From Zoogloea sp. (lineage in GTDB: Bacteria > Pseudomonadota > Gammaproteobacteria > Burkholderiales > Rhodocyclaceae), in contig NZ_JAKLLN010000008.1 of NCBI RefSeq assembly GCF_023150065.1, forward strand, positions 96,487 through 160,486: a DNA stretch of 64,000 nucleotides, read 5' to 3'. How positions within the stretch are numbered: the stretch's first letter is position 1; each line of letters starts with the position of its first letter. This document shows, piece by piece, positions 27,894-36,002 of the stretch. The notes under the pieces are model-generated. The model had not been told where the DNA came from. It made no database searches and saw only the letters and a list, made by a program, of their open reading frames with translations. The position numbers and the translations under genes are program-made.

Positions 27894-29227
27894 AAACCAA
27901 CGCGCCCACCGCCACTCCACGCATCGACAGCGAGCCCGTCAGCCATCACCCCGACTTCGACCGGGGTCCGCGCCGGGCCATCCTGATCCTGCTGGGTGTC
28001 ACGGCCCTGTTCTTCGTGCTGCTGTTTGCCTGGATGAGCCTGGCCCGGCTCGACATTTCGGTGAATGCCGTCGGTTCCGTCGTACCCTCGAGCCGGCTGC
28101 AGCAGATCCAGAGCATGGAAGGCGGCATCCTGCAGGCCCTCAACGCCCGTGAAGGTTCGGTGGTGAAGAAGGGCGACGTCCTCGCCGTGGTCCAGAACCT
28201 CCAGTTCGCGGCCGACCTGGGCGAGTCCCAGCAGAGCCTGTGGGGCGCCCGGGCCGCCCTGGTGCGCCTGGATGCGGAAGCCCGCAACATCACCCCGAGC
28301 TTCCCGCCGGATCTCGAACAGAGCGCCCCCGACCTGGTGCGCGAACAACGCACCCTGTGGCAGAGCCGCCGTCAGGAGCGCGAGAACACCCTCGAAACCC
28401 TGTCCCGCCAGATCAGCCAACGCCAGCAGGAGTTGGCCGAAGCCAAGGCCCGCCACCAGGCCCTGCAGGAAGCCATCGGCCCGGCCCGGGAAGCTCTGGC
28501 CATTGAGGAAAAACTCGCCGGTGCCGGTGCCGGTGCCCGCGCCGACCTGCTTGCCGCCCAGCAGCGCTACACCAGCCAGAAGGGTGAACTGGAGACTACC
28601 CGCATCGCCATCGGCCGCATCCAGGCCGCCGTGGCCGAAGCCCAGGCCCGCCTGTCGGAAACCCGCTCGCGCTTCCTCACCGAGACCAGCAAGGAGAAGA
28701 ACGAGATCGAACTGCGCGCCGCCACCCTGGGCGAGCAGCTCACCGGCCGCAGCGACAAGGTGGCCCGCCGCGAGCTGCGTGCGCCCCTCGACGGCGTGGT
28801 GAACCGCCTCCTCATCCCCACCATCGGTGGCGTGGTGAAGGCCGGCGAGACCATCATGGAAGTGGTGCCGGCCGAAGAGCGCCTGCTGGTGGCAGCCCGG
28901 GTCAAGCCTTCGGACATCGCCTTCATCAAGCCCGGCCAGGAAGCCAAAATCCGCATCAGCGCCTATGACTCCTCCATCTTCGGCACCCTCGCCGGCCAGG
29001 TGGTACGGGTGGGCGCCGACGCCGTGGTGGATGCCGAGCGCAAGGACACCTTCTTCGAGGTCTTCCTGGAAACCCAGAAAAACTTCCTCGGCGAGCGCTC
29101 CGAGCGCCTCACCATCTCCCCGGGCATGGCCGCCGACGCCAGCATCCAGACCGGCAAGCGCACGATGATGGAATACATGCTAAAACCCATCGTCAAGACC
29201 TTCGACAAATCCCTGCGCGAACGCTGA
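27890..29227 (+). CDS. Type I secretion membrane-fusion protein (HlyD family)
   Basis: Periplasmic adaptor linking the ABC transporter to the outer-membrane channel (445 aa). A single membrane anchor (about 31-50, AILILLGVTALFFVLLFAW) is followed by the lipoyl-half motif SMEGGILQALNAREGSVVKKGDVLA. A long coiled coil follows (about 150-290, Glu/Gln/Ala-rich), then the returning barrel domain with VVPAEERLLVAARVKPSDIAFIKPGQEAKIRI. It overlaps the ABC gene by 4 nt and the channel gene by 1 nt (TGATG), indicating tight translational coupling. Partner of the genes on each side. Confidence 0.92.
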   Translation: MKTNAPTATPRIDSEPVSHHPDFDRGPRRAILILLGVTALFFVLLFAWMSLARLDISVNAVGSVVPSSRLQQIQSMEGGILQALNAREGSVVKKGDVLAVVQNLQFAADLGESQQSLWGARAALVRLDAEARNITPSFPPDLEQSAPDLVREQRTLWQSRRQERENTLETLSRQISQRQQELAEAKARHQALQEAIGPAREALAIEEKLAGAGAGARADLLAAQQRYTSQKGELETTRIAIGRIQAAVAEAQARLSETRSRFLTETSKEKNEIELRAATLGEQLTGRSDKVARRELRAPLDGVVNRLLIPTIGGVVKAGETIMEVVPAEERLLVAARVKPSDIAFIKPGQEAKIRISAYDSSIFGTLAGQVVRVGADAVVDAERKDTFFEVFLETQKNFLGERSERLTISPGMAADASIQTGKRTMMEYMLKPIVKTFDKSLRER

Positions 29228-31059
29228 TGACCCCGTTTTTCACTGCTCCCCGCCGCCTCGCCGTGGTGCTGGCCGCTTGCGGCCTGCTCGGCGCCCCGGC
29301 CTACGCCGCCCCCCTGCCCAGCGTGGTGGACAAGGTGCTGCTGCAACAACCCAGCGTACGCTCCGCCCAGGCCCTGCTGCGGGCTACCGAGGCCCAGATC
29401 ACCCAGGTGCGCTCCGACTTCCTGCCCAGCCTCGGGCTGAGCTACCGCAACTCCGACGCCCGGGACGAAACCCAGGGCCGCCCGGTGGACCGCAACGTGC
29501 GCCGCAGCGACGCCAGCCTGCGCTGGAACGTTTTCAACGGTGCCGCCGACACCAGCCGCCTGCGCTCCGCCGCCTTCAGCCGGGACGCCGCCGATGCCGA
29601 CCTGGACAGCGTCCTCGAACAGGTCGCCTTCGAAATCACCGAAACCTACGCCGATGTAGTGCGTCTGCGCCAGACCATGAGCAGCCTGCAGGCCACCATC
29701 GCCCGCCAGGAGAGGGTCGAAACCAGCGTCGCCCAGCGTGTGGATGCGGGCCGCATCTCCTCGGCTGAGCTCGACCTGATGCACGTGCGCCTGATCCAGA
29801 GCCGCACCCTGCTCGGCCAGCTGCGGGCCCAGCTGGGCACCGCCGAGTACCGCTACCGCCTGCTCACCGGCGAAGCCCCCAATGAGCTGGTACCCCCGGG
29901 GATCCGCTCAAAGACGGTGGAAAACGACATCGACGCCCTGGTGGAACGCATCCACGAACGCAACCCCCGCCTGCGCGCCGCCCTGCAGCGCAGCTCGGCC
30001 CGCAAGGCCGACATCGGGGTGGCCCGGGGCAGCTTCTTCCCGGCCGTCGACCTGTCGGTAAACAAGCGCCTCGACAACAACACCAGCCCGGTCCCCGTCT
30101 CCGACACCGACCGGGCCGCCCAGCTCCAGGTCAGCATCGACATTCCCCTCGGCGGCAAGAACCTCGGCCGCCACAGCGAGGCCGTCGAACGTCACCAGGC
30201 CGCCCAGGCCGACGCCGACGACCTGCTGCTGAAGGTCTCCCGGGAGATCACCGATCTCTACCGGCAATTCACCGAAGCCCGCGAGATCGCCCCCCTCACC
30301 GAGCGAAGGGTGGTGGCGGCCCAGCGCGTGGCCGCGGCCTACGAACTCCATTTCGAAGCCGGCCGGCGCAGCCTCAACGACCTGTCCATCGCCCAGGAAG
30401 ACCTCTTCAGCGCCCAGCGCGCCCTGATCGAAAACCGTGCCCAGCAGACCACCCTGCAGGCCCAGCTCCTGAGCCTGGCCGGCGAACTGCGCGAAACCCT
30501 GCGCACCCACTACCAACCGGCGCCCATCCAGCCCGAACTGCTGGGCACCACGCCCTACACCCCGGCCCTGGCCGCCGCCCCGGTGCCGGTGGTGGACGCC
30601 CTGCCCGCCCCGGAGATGGAGCTGGCGCCCGCAGCAGCAGCAAAGCCCGCCACGGCAGCCACCACCGAATCAGACGCCGCCAGCCCCGAGCAGCGTCTCG
30701 AAGCCTGGGCCGCCGCCTGGGCGGCACGCGACTTTGACGCCTACCGGGCCTTCTACGTGGCCGACTTCCAACCCGGCAAGGGGCGCAGCACCGCCGACTG
30801 GGAAAGCGAGCGCCGCACCCGCGTCAGCCAGGCCCAGTCCCCCAGCATCCACATCGACAACCTGAAGCTGCGCCCGCGGGGCACCGAACGCCTGAGCACG
30901 CGCTTCACCCAGCATTACAGCGCCGGTCACTACCGGGACACGGTGCGCAAGCAGATCGACTGGGTGAAGGTGGACGGCCAGTGGAAGATTGCCGCCGAAA
31001 CGGTACTCGCACCACCGGCCCCCCGCCCGACGGGCCCCACCACAGAGGCCACCCAGTAG
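29227..31059 (+). CDS. TolC-family outer-membrane channel with C-terminal NTF2-like domain
   Basis: Outer-membrane channel of the type I system (610 aa; typical TolC proteins are about 430-490). It has a signal peptide (VLAACGLLGAPAYA) and two outer-membrane-efflux repeats up to about residue 430. A Pro/Ala linker (about 440-480) leads to an added domain of about 110 residues (RLEAWAAAWAARDFDAYRAFY to QIDWVKVDGQWKIAAETVL), closely related to the C-terminus of the TPR protein at 15255-16955. The added domain should lie on the periplasmic side and might bind substrate or peptidoglycan; its function is unknown. Last gene of the operon; a terminator follows. Confidence 0.88.
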   Translation: MTPFFTAPRRLAVVLAACGLLGAPAYAAPLPSVVDKVLLQQPSVRSAQALLRATEAQITQVRSDFLPSLGLSYRNSDARDETQGRPVDRNVRRSDASLRWNVFNGAADTSRLRSAAFSRDAADADLDSVLEQVAFEITETYADVVRLRQTMSSLQATIARQERVETSVAQRVDAGRISSAELDLMHVRLIQSRTLLGQLRAQLGTAEYRYRLLTGEAPNELVPPGIRSKTVENDIDALVERIHERNPRLRAALQRSSARKADIGVARGSFFPAVDLSVNKRLDNNTSPVPVSDTDRAAQLQVSIDIPLGGKNLGRHSEAVERHQAAQADADDLLLKVSREITDLYRQFTEAREIAPLTERRVVAAQRVAAAYELHFEAGRRSLNDLSIAQEDLFSAQRALIENRAQQTTLQAQLLSLAGELRETLRTHYQPAPIQPELLGTTPYTPALAAAPVPVVDALPAPEMELAPAAAAKPATAATTESDAASPEQRLEAWAAAWAARDFDAYRAFYVADFQPGKGRSTADWESERRTRVSQAQSPSIHIDNLKLRPRGTERLSTRFTQHYSAGHYRDTVRKQIDWVKVDGQWKIAAETVLAPPAPRPTGPTTEATQ

Positions 31060-31084
31060 TTCAGGGAGCCCGCCGCCCCATGAG

Positions 31085-31110
31085 AAGCCAGGCACCTGCC
31101 TGGCTTTTTT
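31085..31110 (+). terminator. Intrinsic terminator of the type I secretion operon
   Basis: A perfect 10-bp stem AAGCCAGGCA and TGCCTGGCTT with a 2-nt loop ends in six T residues, about 26 nt after the channel-gene stop. Confidence 0.88.
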
Positions 31111-31258
31111 CTTTCGGCACGTAGCAAGGACATACCCCGATGGCGCTGTCGACGGCTTTTACAATCCGCCACATTCGCAGCCTTGCCCAAATTTGCATCC
31201 AAGACGCAAACATCTGATTTTTAGACAGAAATCAGCATTTGTTGCATAAATTCAAAAC

Positions 31259-31274
31259 TGGCGTCGAATTTGCT
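31259..31274 (+). promoter_or_regulatory. Sigma-54 (-24/-12) promoter of PEP-CTERM gene
   Basis: TGGCGTCGAATTTGCT has TGGC and TTGCT at the correct spacing (GG-N10-GC), 53 nt before the ATG at 31327. A perfect inverted repeat, CTGATTT-N8-AAATCAG (31214-31235), lies 24 nt upstream and may bind an activator. Sigma-54/PrsK-PrsR control of PEP-CTERM genes is known in related bacteria; the regulator genes are not in the window. Confidence 0.65.
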
Positions 31275-31326
31275 AAACCTTTGGAAATACATCACTTTTC
31301 CGGCACTCAGCCCAAAGGATCCGATC

Positions 31327-31986
31327 ATGCGCCTGCTCGCCACCGCCCTCGTCGCTGCCCTGGCCTCCGCCCCCGCCCTCGCCGCACCCGCCTACTGGAC
31401 CGACTGGACCAGCACCAGCAACGTGGCCTCCGCGGTCATCGGCGATCTGACCGTCGGCAGCAGCACCGTCGGCGTGACCTTCTCCGGCCCCTATGCCTTC
31501 GCCCAGACCGCCGGCGGCACCAACTACTGGGCCACCAACCCGGCCATCTACACCAGCACGACGGTCGACAACGGGCCGACCACGGCAGACATCGTCGCCC
31601 TCAATGGGGGTGGAACGAAGACCATCACCTTCTCCCAGAGCGTGCATAACCCCCTGATCGGCCTGGTCAGCTGGAACGGCAACACGGTGGATTTCGGCGT
31701 GCCGATCAACATCCTCAGCTACGGCGCCGGCTTCTGGGGTAATGGCACCCCTATCCTCAATGGCACGGGCACCGGCTTTTTTGGTAGCGGTGAAGTGCAT
31801 GGCGTGATCGAACTCATCGGTGACTACACCTCGATCACCTTCACGGACACCAGCGAGAACTGGCACGGCATCACCGTCGGCGTGCTCGGTGTCAGCAACC
31901 CCGGCACCCAGGTGCCCGAGCCGGCCTCCCTGGCCCTGCTGGGCGGCGCCCTCGGCGCCCTGGTCATGGCCCGCCGCAAGCGCTGA
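31327..31986 (+). CDS. PEP-CTERM sorting domain protein
   Basis: Encodes 219 residues. The start at 31327 has AAAGGA upstream and gives a clean signal peptide (LLATALVAALASAPALA). The mature part is Gly/Thr/Asn-rich and beta-stranded (e.g. NWHGITVGVLGVSNPG). The C-terminus VPEPASLALLGGALGALVMARRKR is a textbook exosortase signal. Likely exported and processed by an exosortase encoded elsewhere. It stands alone between two terminators with its own sigma-54-like promoter, and it does not resemble the PEP-CTERM protein at 17192-17866 outside the sorting signal. Confidence 0.9.
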   Translation: MRLLATALVAALASAPALAAPAYWTDWTSTSNVASAVIGDLTVGSSTVGVTFSGPYAFAQTAGGTNYWATNPAIYTSTTVDNGPTTADIVALNGGGTKTITFSQSVHNPLIGLVSWNGNTVDFGVPINILSYGAGFWGNGTPILNGTGTGFFGSGEVHGVIELIGDYTSITFTDTSENWHGITVGVLGVSNPGTQVPEPASLALLGGALGALVMARRKR

Positions 31987-32002
31987 GCGCTGCGTCCCCC
32001 AG

Positions 32003-32033
32003 AAAAAATGCAGCCCACGGGCTGCATTTTTTT
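32003..32033 (+). terminator. Intrinsic terminator after PEP-CTERM gene
   Basis: A perfect 14-bp stem, AAAAAATGCAGCCC (32003-32016) and GGGCTGCATTTTTT (32019-32032), with a minimal loop and terminal T-run. A-run and T-run flanks would let it work in both directions. Confidence 0.9.
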
Positions 32034-32238
32034 GTGCACGTCCCTTCAGGAGGAGCGCTTCTCACACTTGCTGAGCGAAAGCTGCCGGTTCATTCCCGTC
32101 CACCGCGAACCGGTGCGGTCTTGCAGGGCCAGGCAAGGCGAGGACTCAGCCAGGTATGCGCGGCGTGCATCTGTCTGCCTTGCAGTCTCCCCGACGTGGC
32201 CGTTCCAAAGATGCGAATGCACCAATTCGGATACTCAA

Positions 32239-32255
32239 TGCACTAAAATGGTGCA
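32239..32255 (+). promoter_or_regulatory. NtrC-type operator at gdhA
   Basis: TGCACTAAAATGGTGCA matches the NtrC dyad (TGCAC-N7-GTGCA with the usual TGCACYA...TGGTGCA form) perfectly. It overlaps a TAAAAT that could be the -10 box and lies only 28 nt before the gdhA start. No sigma-54 element is found downstream of it, so binding here would be expected to block transcription, i.e. to repress gdhA under nitrogen limitation. Confidence 0.7.
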
Positions 32256-32283
32256 CACATACACTCCGAACGAGACATGCCGC

Positions 32284-33627
32284 ATGAAATACACCTCACT
32301 CGAATCCTTCCTGTCCTACGTGAATGGACGCAACCCGGGCCAGCCCGAGTTTCTGCAGGCCGTCGGCGAAGTCATGTCCAGCCTGTGGCCCTTCATCTCC
32401 AACAATCCGCGCTATGCTGAACATGCCCTGCTCGACCGCCTGGTGGAGCCGGAGCGGGTCATCATGTTCCGGGTGTCCTGGATGGACGACAAGGGCGACG
32501 TGCATGTGAATCGCGGTTACCGTATCCAGCACAATTCGGCCATCGGCCCCTACAAGGGCGGGCTGCGCTTCCACCCGTCGGTGGACCTGTCCATCCTCAA
32601 GTTCCTGGCCTTTGAGCAGACTTTCAAGAACGCCCTGACCACCCTGCCCATGGGCGGCGGCAAAGGCGGCTCGGACTTCGACCCCAAGGGGCGCAGTCCG
32701 GGCGAGGTGATGCGCTTCTGCCAGGCCTTCATGACCGAACTGTACCGCCACGTGGGCCCCGACACGGACGTGCCGGCCGGTGATATCGGCGTGGGCGGGC
32801 GCGAGGTGGGCTACATGGCCGGCATGATGAAGAAGCTTTCCAACCAGGCAAGCTGCGTCTTTACCGGCAAGGGCCTGGCCTTCGGCGGGTCGCTGATCCG
32901 CCCGGAATCCACGGGCTATGGCACCGTCTATTTCGCCGATGCCATGCTGCGCCACGCCGGCCGCAACCTCGAAGGCCTGCGCGTGGGGGTGTCCGGTTCC
33001 GGCAACGTGGCCCAGTACGCCATCCAGAAGCTGCTGCAGGTGGGCGCCCGACCCATCACCTGCTCCGACTCCAGTGGCACCGTTATCGACGAGGAAGGCT
33101 TCACGGACGAGAAGCTGGCCATCCTGATGGATGTGAAAAACCACCACTACGGCCGCGTCTCCGACTATGCCCGTCAGGTGGGCGTCCGTTTCGAAGCCGG
33201 CGTGCGCCCCTGGCACGTGCCGATGGACGTGGCCCTGCCCTGCGCCACCCAGAACGAACTGGACGCTAACGACGCTGCCATCCTGGTCAGAAACGGCGTG
33301 ATCGCCGTGGCCGAAGGCGCCAACATGCCCACCACGGTGGATGCCATCAAGTTCTTCGAACACAGCGGCGTGCTTTACGCCCCCGGCAAGGCCAGCAACG
33401 CGGGGGGCGTGTCCACCTCCGGCCTGGAGATGAGCCAGAACGCCATGCGCCTGTCGTGGACCCGCGAAGAAGTGGACGCCCGCCTCAAGGAGATCATGAC
33501 GGGCATCCACGCCGCCTGCCTGAAGCACGGCCAGCGACCCGATGGCAGCGTCAGCTACGCTGACGGCGCCAACATCGCCGGGTTTGTCAAAGTGGCCGAA
33601 GCCATGCTGGCCCAGGGGGTGATCTGA
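32284..33627 (+). CDS. gdhA: Glutamate dehydrogenase (probably NADP-specific)
   Basis: Aminates 2-oxoglutarate to glutamate using ammonium and NADPH. The 447 residues equal E. coli GdhA in length and follow it closely through YSLESFL-like start, RFHPSVDLSILKFLAFEQTFKNAL, the catalytic-lysine motif PMGGGKGGSDFDPKG, PAGDIGVGGREVGYM, and GSGNVAQYAI of the cofactor fold. The ATG at 32284 is chosen by that alignment; the upstream in-frame region from 32008 reads as leader and terminator. The 297 nt between the PEP-CTERM stop and this start hold a terminator and an NtrC-type dyad, no gene. Single-gene unit; downstream neighbours are on the other strand. Confidence 0.96.
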   Translation: MKYTSLESFLSYVNGRNPGQPEFLQAVGEVMSSLWPFISNNPRYAEHALLDRLVEPERVIMFRVSWMDDKGDVHVNRGYRIQHNSAIGPYKGGLRFHPSVDLSILKFLAFEQTFKNALTTLPMGGGKGGSDFDPKGRSPGEVMRFCQAFMTELYRHVGPDTDVPAGDIGVGGREVGYMAGMMKKLSNQASCVFTGKGLAFGGSLIRPESTGYGTVYFADAMLRHAGRNLEGLRVGVSGSGNVAQYAIQKLLQVGARPITCSDSSGTVIDEEGFTDEKLAILMDVKNHHYGRVSDYARQVGVRFEAGVRPWHVPMDVALPCATQNELDANDAAILVRNGVIAVAEGANMPTTVDAIKFFEHSGVLYAPGKASNAGGVSTSGLEMSQNAMRLSWTREEVDARLKEIMTGIHAACLKHGQRPDGSVSYADGANIAGFVKVAEAMLAQGVI

Positions 33628-33714
33628 ACTGACAGACCTCCGGCAACGGGCCATGGCGCAGTGCCCCTCCGCTCCCGGTGGCGACAGGGCCGCAGGACCG
33701 CGGGGAATCGCAGA

Positions 33715-34335
33715 TCAGCGCCGGGCGCCGTCCGGGGGAACGCTCTCCCCCGCGCTCTTGCCCGGCTCCGCCGCATCCCCGCCCCGGAGCGCACGTACCC
33801 CGTAAACCACCGGCATCGACACGAGCACCCCGCCAAGCACGGCCACGTCGATAGCCGCATCGAGGGGCAAAGTGGCAATCAACAGGCCCTGGGCGGGATA
33901 GCCGTACCATCGCCTGTAAGGGCTTTCGACGGTAATCAGATCCTCCCCCCGGACGGTACTGCGCCTGACATCGAATCGTCTCGGCACACCCTCGTGCAGG
34001 AGGGTGACGTCGCCCTGGGCTGGATTCGCCCAGCGCACTTCGGCCGGCTTCACGAGAAGCCGGCCGGCCGGCTCGCCGCCGGGTTCCGTGCTCAGGGACG
34101 AGTAGGGAATCGCGGCGAAGTGGAGCACCGCTCCGCTCGGCATGGAACGCGGCGCATCCGTCAGGGCAAGCTCCACACCCTCCGCCCCGGACGGCAGGAC
34201 AGCCGTTCCGTTCAGCGAACGGGCGCCTATGCTGGACACCACGGTGGACGTGACTGCACAGCCCCCCAGCGCCAGGGCAAGAAAAGGCAGGGCAAAGCGC
34301 GCATGAAGCGGGGTGCGCCCGGGTAGCATGGTCAT
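33715..34335 (-). CDS. Predicted small lipoprotein, function unknown
   Basis: Encodes 206 residues with a lipoprotein signal (FALPFLALALGGC, Cys at about 26). After it come a TSTVVSSIGARSLNG segment, an immunoglobulin-like beta region (about 45-135) and a C-terminal hydrophobic part (YPAQGLLIATLPLDAAIDVAVLGGVLVSMPVVYGV). The PYRRWYGYPAQG...PLDAAIDV arrangement faintly recalls YceK/YidQ-type lipoproteins, but I would not assign it. Monocistronic as far as visible, between gdhA (convergent) and ubiD. Confidence 0.7.
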   Translation of the reverse strand: MTMLPGRTPLHARFALPFLALALGGCAVTSTVVSSIGARSLNGTAVLPSGAEGVELALTDAPRSMPSGAVLHFAAIPYSSLSTEPGGEPAGRLLVKPAEVRWANPAQGDVTLLHEGVPRRFDVRRSTVRGEDLITVESPYRRWYGYPAQGLLIATLPLDAAIDVAVLGGVLVSMPVVYGVRALRGGDAAEPGKSAGESVPPDGARR

Positions 34336-34425
34336 GAGCAGGCTCGAGGGTGATGAAACCTCAAGTATGACAAAAACGACACGGGACAGGCCGCCTTTCG
34401 CCAGCGGGATGCTGGCCAGCCGTAC

Positions 34426-35898
34426 TCACAACCCCAGCTCACCCCACATGGCATCCACCCGCGTCTTCACCTCGTCGTCCATGACGATGGGGGTCCCCCA
34501 CTCGCGCTGGGTCTCGCCGGGCCACTTGTTGGTGGCGTCGAGGCCCATCTTGGAGCCGAGGCCGGCCACCGGGCTGGCGAAATCCAGGTAGTCGATCGGG
34601 GTGTTGTCCACCAGGGTGGTGTCCCGGGTGGCATCGATGCGGGTGGTCAGGGCCCAGATCACTTCCTTCCAGTCACGGATGTTCACGTCGTCGTCCACCA
34701 CGATGATGAACTTGGTGTACATGAACTGGCGCAGGAAGCTCCAGATGCCGAACATCACTCGCTTGGCATGGCCGGGGTATTGCTTCTTGATGCTCACCAC
34801 CGCCAGACGGTAGGAGCAGCCCTCGGGCGGCAGGTAGAAGTCGACGATCTCGGTGAACTGCTTCTGCAGCAGGGGCACAAAGACTTCGTTGAGCGCCACC
34901 CCGAGCATGGCCGGCTCGTCGGGCGGCTTGCCGGTGTAGGTGCTGTGGTAGATCGGGTCGGGCCGGCTGGTGATGCGCTCGATGGTGAACACCGGGAATT
35001 CCGACTGCTCGTTGTAGTAGCCGGTATGGTCGCCGTAGGGCCCTTCCAGGGCCATCTCGCCCGGATGGATCACGCCTTCCAGCACGATCTCGGCCGAAGC
35101 CGGCACCTGCAGATCAGACCCGATACACTTGACCAGTTCGGTCTTGGCCCCGCGCAGCAGGCCGGCAAACTGATATTCGGAGAGGGAGTCGGGCACCGGC
35201 GTGACGGCGCCCAGGATGGTGGCCGGATCGCAGCCCAGCACCACGGCCACCGGGAAGGGCTTGCCCGGGTTGGCCTTCTGGAATTCGAGGAAATCCAGCG
35301 CACCGCCCCGGTGGGCCAGCCAGCGCATGATCACCTTGTTGGGGCCGAGCACCTGCTGGCGGTAGATGCCCAGGTTCTGGCGGGTCTTGTTGGGGCCGCG
35401 GGTCACCACCAGGCCCCAGGTGATCAGGGGCGCCACGTCGCCGGGCCAGCAGTGCTGGATGGGCAGGCTGGCCAGATCCACTTCGCTCCCCTCCTTGACC
35501 ACCTGCTGACAGGGCGCCGACGACACCACCTTGGGCGACATGTTGAGCACCTGCTTGAACATGGGCAGCTTGTCCCAGGCATCCCGGAGGCCCTTGGGGG
35601 GCTCGGGCTCCTTGAGGAAGGACAGCAGCTTGCCCACCTCGCGCAGGGCGCCCTGCCAGTCGTCACCACTCACCCCCATGCCCAGTGCCACCCGCTGGGG
35701 GGTGCCGAAGAGGTTGGCCAGCACCGGTACGGCGTGCCCCTTGGGGCGCTCGAAGAGGATGGCCGGGCCACCGGCGCGGAGCACCCGATCGCAGATCTCG
35801 GTCATTTCCAGGTGAGGGTCGACCTCGACGGAAATCCGCTTGAGCTGGCCCAGGCGTTCCAGTTGGAAGATGAAGTCACGTAGGTCGGTATAGCGCAT
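34426..35898 (-). CDS. ubiD: 4-hydroxy-3-polyprenylbenzoate decarboxylase UbiD
   Basis: Prenylated-FMN-dependent decarboxylase of ubiquinone synthesis. The 490 residues compare with 497 in E. coli and start with the usual [22 protein letters not shown]. Family landmarks include [61 protein letters not shown] and [22 protein letters not shown]. Activity needs prFMN from a UbiX homologue, not in the window. Monocistronic as far as seen; its upstream neighbour on the same strand is tolC, separated by a terminator. Confidence 0.95.
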   Translation of the reverse strand: MRYTDLRDFIFQLERLGQLKRISVEVDPHLEMTEICDRVLRAGGPAILFERPKGHAVPVLANLFGTPQRVALGMGVSGDDWQGALREVGKLLSFLKEPEPPKGLRDAWDKLPMFKQVLNMSPKVVSSAPCQQVVKEGSEVDLASLPIQHCWPGDVAPLITWGLVVTRGPNKTRQNLGIYRQQVLGPNKVIMRWLAHRGGALDFLEFQKANPGKPFPVAVVLGCDPATILGAVTPVPDSLSEYQFAGLLRGAKTELVKCIGSDLQVPASAEIVLEGVIHPGEMALEGPYGDHTGYYNEQSEFPVFTIERITSRPDPIYHSTYTGKPPDEPAMLGVALNEVFVPLLQKQFTEIVDFYLPPEGCSYRLAVVSIKKQYPGHAKRVMFGIWSFLRQFMYTKFIIVVDDDVNIRDWKEVIWALTTRIDATRDTTLVDNTPIDYLDFASPVAGLGSKMGLDATNKWPGETQREWGTPIVMDDEVKTRVDAMWGELGL

Positions 35899-35930
35899 GG
35901 GGCGACGAATGGATTGGATTGAATGGATGA

Positions 35931-35955
35931 AAAGGAAAGGGCTGCAAAGCAGCCC
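35931..35955 (-). terminator. Terminator of the pcm-rhodanese-tolC operon
   Basis: The minus strand has GGGCTGC-TTT-GCAGCCC, a perfect 7-bp stem, followed by TTTCCTTTT, about 50 nt after the tolC stop and before ubiD. Confidence 0.75.
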
Positions 35956-36002
35956 CGTACCTTACCTGAATCCGGCCCGCCGCAACCCGGCAGGCGCCGG
36001 TC

